DNA of 64,000 nt from contig VFZE01000024.1 of assembly GCA_016871315.1 (NCBI GenBank), forward strand, positions 1 to 64,000. Direction: 5' to 3'. The position numbers were made by a program, and so were the translations under genes. Below, one piece after another: positions 58,126 to 64,000 of the stretch. Numbering within the stretch: position 1 is the first letter of the stretch; every line of letters starts with the position of its first letter. The notes under the pieces were generated by a model. It was not told the DNA's origin and searched no databases. It saw nothing but the letters and a program-made list of their open reading frames with translations. This DNA comes from Acidimicrobiia bacterium. GTDB taxonomy: Bacteria; Acidobacteriota; Terriglobia; Bryobacterales; Bryobacteraceae.

Positions 58126-59445
58126 TTACAGATCGACGAGCCGCTTGTCGGAGTCACCGAAGCGCTCCAGCTCGACGCCCATGCGGTCCATCAGCGACAG
58201 GTAGAAGCTGCAGGCGCGGCGGTTGTCGTCGCCTTTATCCATATAGTCGAGCACGCGCCCTTGCTTGAGGGCGCCGTTGCCGCCGCCGGCCAGGATCATC
58301 GGCATCTGCTCGGCGCTGTGGGCGTCGCCGTCGAACAGGTTCGAGCAGCACAGCAGCATCGAGCTATCGAGCATCGTTTGCCCGCCTTCGTCGATCTCCT
58401 TGAACCGTTTCAGCAGATAGGCGAACTGCCCAATGTGGAACTGATTGGTCTTGAGGTACATCGCCTCCAGCGCCGGGGCCTTGCCGTTATGTGTCAGGTC
58501 CAAATGCAGCGCGCCCTGCACGCCTTCCAGGAACCGGAAGTTCATCTGCGACAGGTCGTTGTTCAGCATCAGCGTGGCGATGCGCGTCTTGTCCATGCGG
58601 AAGGCGAGCACGACCAGGTCAAGCATCAGCTTCATGTGCTCGGGCACATCTTGCGGGAGTTGCTCGGCCGGGCGCAACATGTCCGGTTTATCGATCGACG
58701 GGCGCCAGCCCTCCAGACGCTCCTGCTTACCGGCGCGCTCGATGCGCTTCTCGATGTCGCGGATCGACTCCAGGTATTCATCCAGCTTGCGGCGGTCGCC
58801 GCCGCCGAGCTTCGGCTGCAGGTCGTGCGCTTCCGTGAGCACCGCGTCGAGGATACTCTTGTCGGTGACGCGGCCCTTGCCGTCGCCAACGAGGCGGTCG
58901 AATGCGCGAGCGGGGTAGATCTCCTTGGTTGCCGGCTTGCTGGGCGTGGCCCAGGAGATGGAGGAGCCGTAGATCATCGACAGGCCGTCTTCCAGCCGCA
59001 GCTCGTTCGGTTCGATGCCGAGCACCAGGCTCGGCACGGCGGTGCGCGCGCCGATGCGCTGCGAGAGCACCTGGTCCATGGTGGTGCCGACGCGGATGAC
59101 GCTGGGATCGAGACTGACGGTGGCCCCGGACAGCATGTTCGGCATGCGGCCCAGGTGCGGGCTGGTGGAGACGAAGGCCTGCTGGTGATAGAGGCCGCGG
59201 ATGAAGGTGATGTCCTCGCGGTAAGGCATCATCGGCGCGAGGCCCGGCCCGATCTCCATCGACGCGCCGCTTCCCTTGGCCCACCAGTGGGCCGGCTCGA
59301 CGCCGTTGGAGAAGTAGATCACGGCAAAGCGCGTGGGCGGTTTGCTGGTTTGCTGGGCGATCAGCGGCAGCGATTCCATCCACGGCAGCGCCAGCGCGAC
59401 GCCGGCTCCGCGCAGAAAGTGCCGTCTAGTTGGATGGATATTCAT
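58126..59445 (-). CDS. DUF1552 protein with Tat-type signal
   Basis: A 439-aa protein with the twin-arginine motif [18 protein letters not shown]1552 features include [43 protein letters not shown] and [25 protein letters not shown]. It is the standard partner of the DUF1592-type cytochrome c protein that precedes it in the operon (ATGA overlap). Function is not established; the pair is widespread in Planctomycetes, Verrucomicrobia and Acidobacteriota. Tat export would fit the Tat genes in this window. Confidence 0.88.
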   Translation of the reverse strand: MNIHPTRRHFLRGAGVALALPWMESLPLIAQQTSKPPTRFAVIYFSNGVEPAHWWAKGSGASMEIGPGLAPMMPYREDITFIRGLYHQQAFVSTSPHLGRMPNMLSGATVSLDPSVIRVGTTMDQVLSQRIGARTAVPSLVLGIEPNELRLEDGLSMIYGSSISWATPSKPATKEIYPARAFDRLVGDGKGRVTDKSILDAVLTEAHDLQPKLGGGDRRKLDEYLESIRDIEKRIERAGKQERLEGWRPSIDKPDMLRPAEQLPQDVPEHMKLMLDLVVLAFRMDKTRIATLMLNNDLSQMNFRFLEGVQGALHLDLTHNGKAPALEAMYLKTNQFHIGQFAYLLKRFKEIDEGGQTMLDSSMLLCCSNLFDGDAHSAEQMPMILAGGGNGALKQGRVLDYMDKGDDNRRACSFYLSLMDRMGVELERFGDSDKRLVDL

Positions 59446-62400
59446 CGATTGCGCTCCGTGACTGCCGCCCTCTGACGGGGCGGCTCGGCTTCTTGTTTGC
59501 GGTTCCGGAACTGAGGGCTGGTGACGATGTGCGACGCCAGCGCGGTGAAACCGGCTGCACCGCCGGCCCCTGCCATCTCCTCGATCAACGGCTGGTCCGA
59601 CGGCAGTATGGTGCGGCCCAGCGCATAGCCGACCAGCTTGCGCGAGACCGTGCGCAGAACCTGCTGCTCCTGCGTCTTCAGATACTCGAGCAGACCGTCC
59701 ACGCCTTCGATCTTGCGGTCGCCGGCCAGCACGCCGTAGTCATCCACCGGCTTGCCGTCCGGATACTGGTCGCGCCAGCGGCCCACGGCGTCGTACTTCT
59801 CCAGTGGAAACCCCAGCGGATCGATGCGCACGTGGCAGCCGGCGCAAGTCGGGTTGCGTTTGTGGACTTCCAGCCGCTCGCGCAGGCTCAGGCCGCCGAA
59901 CATCTTCTCGTCGGCGGGAATGGAGCCGGCGTCGGCGGGCGGCGGCGGAACGGCGATGCCCAGGATGCGGCGCAGCAGCCAGTCGCCGCGCTTGACGGGG
60001 CTGGTGCGGAGCGGCGCCGAGGTCGAGGTGAGCACCGCGCCCAGCCGCAGCAGTCCCCCGCGCTGAAACTCGTTCGCGCCTTCCACCATTTCCACCTTGT
60101 CTTTGGAGGTGACTTCCTTCTTGATGCCATAGTGTTTGGCCAACGGCTGGTTGAGGAAGCTGTAATCGGCGTGCAGGATCTCCGTCACCGGACGATCCTT
60201 GCGGACGACGTGCTCAAAGAAGGAGACGGCTTCGTCATACATCGCCGTCTTCACCGCTTCGGTGAACTCGGGGAAACGCGTGGGGTCGACGCCGCGGTAT
60301 TGATCGAAGCGGTAAAAGCCCAGCCACTGCCCGAAGAACTCGGTGGAGAAGCGGCGCGCCTTCTCCTCGGCCAGCATGCGCTTGACCTGGCGATTCAACC
60401 CTTCCGGCTGGTTCAACTCGCCGGCGGCGGCCGCGCGGCGCAGCTCTTCATCAGGAACCGAAGACCACAGGAAGAAGCTCAAGCGGCTGGCCAGTTCCCA
60501 CTCCGATAGGGGCTTGACGCCAGACTGTTGCGAGGCCTGCTCCAGCCGGTAGAGGAAGGACGGCGAAACCAGGATGCGCGCCAGTAGCGCGCGGACCGCT
60601 TTGCGGTGATCCGGATCGGCGCTCATCTGCTGGTCATAGAAGGCGCGCAGGCTCTGCTGTTCCTTTTCCGTGAGCGGGCGGCGCCAGGCGCGGCTGGCGA
60701 TTTCCAGGCAGTCCTTCAAGTGCGACGGCCGGGCGGCGGCCTGCGCCTGCTGCACCGCGGCGTATTCTGTGCGAAGCGGAGCGGCGTAATTGCGCAACTC
60801 GGCGGAGAGGGTGTTGAACGTGGCATCGTCAAGATCGGCGATGCGCTTGCCCTTCAGATCGTATTTGAACTTCTTGGCCAGCAGCGTCAGGTACTCGTCG
60901 TGATAGTCAAAGCTGGCGTAGAGGTCGTTCCAGGCGTGATTGAGCTGGGCGATCGTGGCGGGGTCGAGTAGCTTCTCGACGACGAAGCGGTCATCGCGGA
61001 TGTACTTCACCTTGACGACAAACTCGTCATGCTCGGGAACGTTGTAGGTGTTGTCGAACGGCTCCGGGATCGGGTCCTTGTCGGCGGGGGTAGGCTCGCC
61101 GTGCGAGTTGGGCGGCAGGATGCGCGCGAACTCGAACACGCCCGCTTTCCACGCCGCGTAGCCCGCGCTCTTGGCGTCGCCAACAAGGCCCCAGACGGGC
61201 ACGCCGCGCGTGCCGCCGTCTTCGCGGTCCGAGATAGTGACTCGGAAGACCTGGTCGCGGTCAGCGCCAACTTCACCTTCCACATGCAGTTCAAAGATGG
61301 AGATGCCGTCGGGCAGTTTCACGTCGAACGCCATCGAGCCGTTGCTCGCGAAATCGCCTTCGCCCATCACGGAGCCATCGGGGCTCTGGCCAAAGGCAAG
61401 CTTTTTCGCGGACTCCTCGGTCACCACCGTGTGCAGCGGAACGCGGGGCAGGTTTTCCGGCTCCCTGCGCCGGCTGACAGCCTGATCGTTGGCCGCGCCG
61501 GAGGGATCGGACCGCCGGAAGCCGCCAGGCCGGAAGATGATGGCCGGGTTGCGCCACAGGATGACGGGTTTGGCATTCGGGTTCGGGTTCACCATCGCGG
61601 CGTTGAGATAGATGCGCGCGGTTCCGCCCGGCGGCGGCGGGGCGGCGCGCGGACCGCGGAATCCACGAATGAATCGGAACCTGTGCCGGTCCTGGACCTT
61701 GAGCGAGTTGTCGCTGAACTCGAGCGGGCGCTCATCGCCGGCGCCGCCCGCGGCCACGTCGCCGCGCGCGAACAGCCAGCTGGGCCAGGTGACCAGGTAC
61801 TTCTGAATCTCGGCGCACTGCGCGCGGACTGCCTTCGCGTCGGCCTTGCCGGCGGCGGGAAGATTGCGCCACCGCGCGGCGACCTCCGAAGAGGGGTAGC
61901 TCAGCGAGTTGCGGTTGAGGACGCTCCAGATGTGCTCGGCGAACCGCGCAGTGATGCCTTCGCGCTGCGCCAGATCTTTCAGCGAGAGCTTTGGATCATG
62001 CTTGTGCTGCCAGGCCGCGAAGAGCGCCGCGCCATAGCGATCGAGGCCGTAGGGACGGCCGCCTTCGCCCGACACGGTGCGGAAACCGTACTTGTTGTAG
62101 ATGGCCTGAATGCGGGCGATAGCGGAGAGTTCGAAACCGGTCTTGCCGGGATCGATGTAGAAGCTGACGGGGCCGGAGCCGATGACGGCGTGGTCGGCGA
62201 TGCGCTTGGCCGTTTCCAGGTAGCGCTCCATGCTGGCATCCTGCATGAACTGCACGTCGCCGTAGCTGGTGAAGCCTTCCCCGCCGACTTCGTCGCTGAC
62301 GAAATCGCGCTCGATGTTGAGGTCGAGACCGGTGAGGTCTTCGATGGCGTAGGAGTATTCGCCGCTGGTGAGACGGCGCACGGTAATGCGGCCGGGGTCG

Positions 62401-62738
62401 CCTGCATTCTTCTCGGCGTACTTGGCGATCTCGGAGCGAATCCAGGCTACGGCATGGCCGCGCTCGGCCTCGGCGGGCTGCTTCATCTTCTCCGGCGGCA
62501 TGCGGCGTTCGGCGAGTGCGGCGGCTACCTTTTCCCACTGCGCGTGGTGGTCGGCGATGTTGGGCTGCGCGGTGAGCAGTTCCAGGTTGACGCCGGCCAT
62601 CGCGACACTCTTGCCGTGGCAGTGGAAGCAATGCTGGCGGAACATCGGAACGGCGCGGGCGGTGGAGGTTTCCGCGGCGGCGAGCGGTGCGGCCAGCAGC
62701 AAAGCGCTTAGCCAAATGGTATGGATGCGATCTGACAC
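59442..62738 (-). CDS. DUF1592/DUF1588-type (PSD) cytochrome c protein
   Basis: A 1,098-aa exported protein started at the GTG at 62738 with AGGGA upstream. A signal peptide is followed by a heme-type CxxCH at residues 37-41 (CFHCH). The DUF1587/1592/1588/1585 array follows: [24 protein letters not shown], the region ending [14 protein letters not shown], the [23 protein letters not shown] stretch, and [23 protein letters not shown] with a second CxxCH near 965-969. The last domain has [14 protein letters not shown]. The protein could be a multidomain cytochrome-type enzyme acting in the periplasm; its substrate is unknown. Heme attachment would need the ccm genes seen here. Confidence 0.88.
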   Translation of the reverse strand: MSDRIHTIWLSALLLAAPLAAAETSTARAVPMFRQHCFHCHGKSVAMAGVNLELLTAQPNIADHHAQWEKVAAALAERRMPPEKMKQPAEAERGHAVAWIRSEIAKYAEKNAGDPGRITVRRLTSGEYSYAIEDLTGLDLNIERDFVSDEVGGEGFTSYGDVQFMQDASMERYLETAKRIADHAVIGSGPVSFYIDPGKTGFELSAIARIQAIYNKYGFRTVSGEGGRPYGLDRYGAALFAAWQHKHDPKLSLKDLAQREGITARFAEHIWSVLNRNSLSYPSSEVAARWRNLPAAGKADAKAVRAQCAEIQKYLVTWPSWLFARGDVAAGGAGDERPLEFSDNSLKVQDRHRFRFIRGFRGPRAAPPPPGGTARIYLNAAMVNPNPNAKPVILWRNPAIIFRPGGFRRSDPSGAANDQAVSRRREPENLPRVPLHTVVTEESAKKLAFGQSPDGSVMGEGDFASNGSMAFDVKLPDGISIFELHVEGEVGADRDQVFRVTISDREDGGTRGVPVWGLVGDAKSAGYAAWKAGVFEFARILPPNSHGEPTPADKDPIPEPFDNTYNVPEHDEFVVKVKYIRDDRFVVEKLLDPATIAQLNHAWNDLYASFDYHDEYLTLLAKKFKYDLKGKRIADLDDATFNTLSAELRNYAAPLRTEYAAVQQAQAAARPSHLKDCLEIASRAWRRPLTEKEQQSLRAFYDQQMSADPDHRKAVRALLARILVSPSFLYRLEQASQQSGVKPLSEWELASRLSFFLWSSVPDEELRRAAAAGELNQPEGLNRQVKRMLAEEKARRFSTEFFGQWLGFYRFDQYRGVDPTRFPEFTEAVKTAMYDEAVSFFEHVVRKDRPVTEILHADYSFLNQPLAKHYGIKKEVTSKDKVEMVEGANEFQRGGLLRLGAVLTSTSAPLRTSPVKRGDWLLRRILGIAVPPPPADAGSIPADEKMFGGLSLRERLEVHKRNPTCAGCHVRIDPLGFPLEKYDAVGRWRDQYPDGKPVDDYGVLAGDRKIEGVDGLLEYLKTQEQQVLRTVSRKLVGYALGRTILPSDQPLIEEMAGAGGAAGFTALASHIVTSPQFRNRKQEAEPPRQRAAVTERNR

Positions 62739-62769
62739 TATTCCCTGGACTCCGGTGGATTTCAGTTTA

Positions 62770-62967
62770 TCAGACGCGGCGGCGGCGCCAGAGCAGAACG
62801 AGGAAACCGGTGAGAATGACAACCGGCGGGATCACGAGAATGATGATCCCCTGCTGCAAAACCTCGACGCGGGCAGAGTTCTGCGCGGCGGCCGTGCGTC
62901 CGCACATCACGCACTGCGCCCAGGTGGCGCTGGTGATCAGGAGTCCTGCTGCGACTCGCCTTAACAT
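62770..62967 (-). CDS. Small membrane protein with CxxC motif
   Basis: A 65-aa protein with a signal/anchor segment (RRVAAGLLITSATWA), the motif QCVMCGRTAAAQN and one helix (GIIILVIPPVVILTGFLVLLW) ending in RRRRV. Such small CxxC proteins occur near cytochrome genes in Acidobacteriota, as I recall. It lies upstream of the DUF1592 gene in the same direction. Function is unknown; a copper or redox role is speculative. Confidence 0.6.
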   Translation of the reverse strand: MLRRVAAGLLITSATWAQCVMCGRTAAAQNSARVEVLQQGIIILVIPPVVILTGFLVLLWRRRRV

Positions 62968-63260
62968 TGGATTCAGTATACCTCCAGCACCTGACTACCA
63001 GTCGCGCGGCCGATACAATGATAGGGATGGCTTTGATTGTGACTCCGTTCTTTGTGAGGATTTGATGGGCCCAGTCGAGGGAGAGCAGGCCCTCTTTTCT
63101 TTCTGGAGAGCTTTGGCTCCGTTGAGCCAGTTTTGAGGCCATTCCTGTTCCACGGATTGCACGCCTGCGTAAAGTTTGTGAATTTGAGGCGCCGGAGTTC
63201 AAGAAATCGCGTCTGTGTTTTGAGTACCTCTTGAATGAGGCGGCGCCCCACACGGAGGGG
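62968..63260. other. Intergenic stretch, no gene seen
   Basis: This 293-bp gap lies between the small CxxC protein and the SDR gene. A -10-like TATACT on the minus strand (62980-62975) may serve the CxxC gene. Open frames here are short and their products resemble nothing recognisable. Confidence 0.45.
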
Positions 63261-64000
63261 TTAGCGGGCCGTGGCGCCGCCGTCGATGATGAAGGTTTGG
63301 CCGGTGACGAAGCTGGAATCGTCAGAAGCGAGGTAGAGCGCGATGCCGCCGATTTCGTCGGGTTTGCCGACGCGGGGGATGGGTTGGGTTTGCTGTAGGC
63401 GCTCGACGTGTTGGGGGTTCTTCCAGAAGTATTCGCTGAAGTCGGTTTCGATGAGGCCGGGGCAGATGGCGTTGACGCGCACATTGTGGGGGCCGAATTC
63501 GATGGCCCAGACGCGGGTCATCATGATGAGGCCGGCCTTGGTGAAGCTGTACACCAACCCTTGCGGCTGCGGGCGCAAGCCGGCGATGGAGGCGATGTTG
63601 ATGATGGAGCCGCCGCCGCGCTGGATCATTTTGGGGACGGTGAGGCGGATGAGGCGGAGGGCGGCGAGCACGTTGACCTCGGCGGTCTTGAGCAGCGCCT
63701 CGTCAGAGACTTCAAGCGCGGGGCCCTGGCCGATGTTGGTCGCGCTGTTGTTGACGAGGATGTCGACGGGGCCTAGGGTGTCTTCCACCTGCTGGATCAA
63801 GTATTCGAGTTGCTCTTTGCGGCCGACGTGGCAGGCGATGGGGATGGTCTTGCCGGGGAGCTTCGAGAACTCCTTGGCGGTCTCTTCGAGGTTCTCCATC
63901 TTGCGGCTGGCGATAACCACGTGGGCGCCGGCTTCGGCAAGGCGGTGGGCGATCGATTTGCCGATGCCGCGGCCTCCGCCGGTGACGAGTGCTGTTTTTC
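63261..64000 (-). CDS. SDR-family oxidoreductase, N-terminus beyond window edge
   Basis: About 246 residues are visible; the reading frame is still open at the right edge. The cofactor motif TGGGRGIG is near the edge, followed by [10 protein letters not shown], the catalytic Ser in IINIASIAG, the YSFTKAG motif (Tyr and Lys) and the C-terminal IDGGATAR. This is a classical SDR such as a gluconate dehydrogenase or FabG-like enzyme. The substrate is unknown. Only a few N-terminal residues appear to be missing. Confidence 0.88.
   Translation of the reverse strand, partial: KTALVTGGGRGIGKSIAHRLAEAGAHVVIASRKMENLEETAKEFSKLPGKTIPIACHVGRKEQLEYLIQQVEDTLGPVDILVNNSATNIGQGPALEVSDEALLKTAEVNVLAALRLIRLTVPKMIQRGGGSIINIASIAGLRPQPQGLVYSFTKAGLIMMTRVWAIEFGPHNVRVNAICPGLIETDFSEYFWKNPQHVERLQQTQPIPRVGKPDEIGGIALYLASDDSSFVTGQTFIIDGGATAR

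Noticed and set aside
61029-62711. A 560-codon open frame on the plus strand opposite the DUF1592 gene
   Set aside because: It is antisense to a protein with clear domains and heme motifs; it is open because of high GC and codon bias, and its translation has no recognisable domain.

Overview
The window is GC-rich, densely packed bacterial DNA, almost certainly chromosomal and most likely from an Acidobacteriota of the Bryobacterales/Solibacter type. I base this on gene families and context, not on a marker gene: a DUF1552/DUF1592 planctomycete-type cytochrome pair, a Cys-type CcmE, a fused LptF-LptG permease, a PilB-PilM-PilN-PilO assembly operon, an acidobacterial-style pseudo-receiver (LNLGGYDVL motif) and a short dispersed palindrome. 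No rRNA, CRISPR array, phage or intact insertion sequence was seen.

Layout. 1-4413 (minus): a five-gene run of SAM methyltransferase, membrane histidine kinase, beta-propeller lipoprotein, BshA-like glycosyltransferase and an S41-type protease cut by the window edge. 4530-14907 (plus): exported TldD-like and TldE-like proteins, the LptF-LptG fusion, a beta-propeller phosphoesterase and a GH57 enzyme. 14916-19132: an alpha/beta hydrolase, a VOC protein, a large split glycosyltransferase and a small exported protein. 19263-25829 (plus): a cytochrome c maturation operon (ccmE, F, H, a CcmI-like zinc ribbon, a membrane-anchored protein, ccmA, B, C, D), followed by a mannonate-dehydratase-like protein and a decayed gene. 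27615-32055 (plus): a sugar-nucleotide/polysaccharide cassette.

32052-38693 (minus): a chemotaxis operon (cheX, W, A, R, D, a CheY-CheX fusion, cheB) without a receptor gene. 38917-41937: a PfkB sugar kinase, the Tat translocon (tatA/B, tatC) and a small basic protein. 41951-46741: a methyltransferase, two convergent tRNA genes (Ala-CGC, Val-TAC), a nucleotidyltransferase, a TPM protein, a DUF4038 glycosidase and a ThuA protein. 46777-47916: a transglutaminase-like protein and a small exported protein. 47922-57360 (minus): a CPA2 antiporter, lolA and a type IV pilus/type II secretion assembly set (PilC, PilB, PilM, PilN, PilO, PilP-like, pseudopilin-like), interrupted between pilC and pilB by a toxin-antitoxin remnant. 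57501-64000: a pseudo-receiver, the DUF1552/DUF1592 pair, a small CxxC membrane protein and an SDR oxidoreductase cut by the right edge.

The genes describe a Gram-negative cell with a busy envelope: LPS transport, lipoprotein carrier, Tat export, c-type cytochromes, pili, chemotaxis and polysaccharide synthesis and degradation. The best candidates for under-described biology are the exported TldD/TldE pair beside LptFG, the Cys-type CcmE paired with a multi-cysteine CcmH, the glycosyltransferase split by repeated beta modules, and the Tyr-rich tails shared by TatA/B and TatC. All functions are read from sequence motifs and remembered family features; no database search was run.
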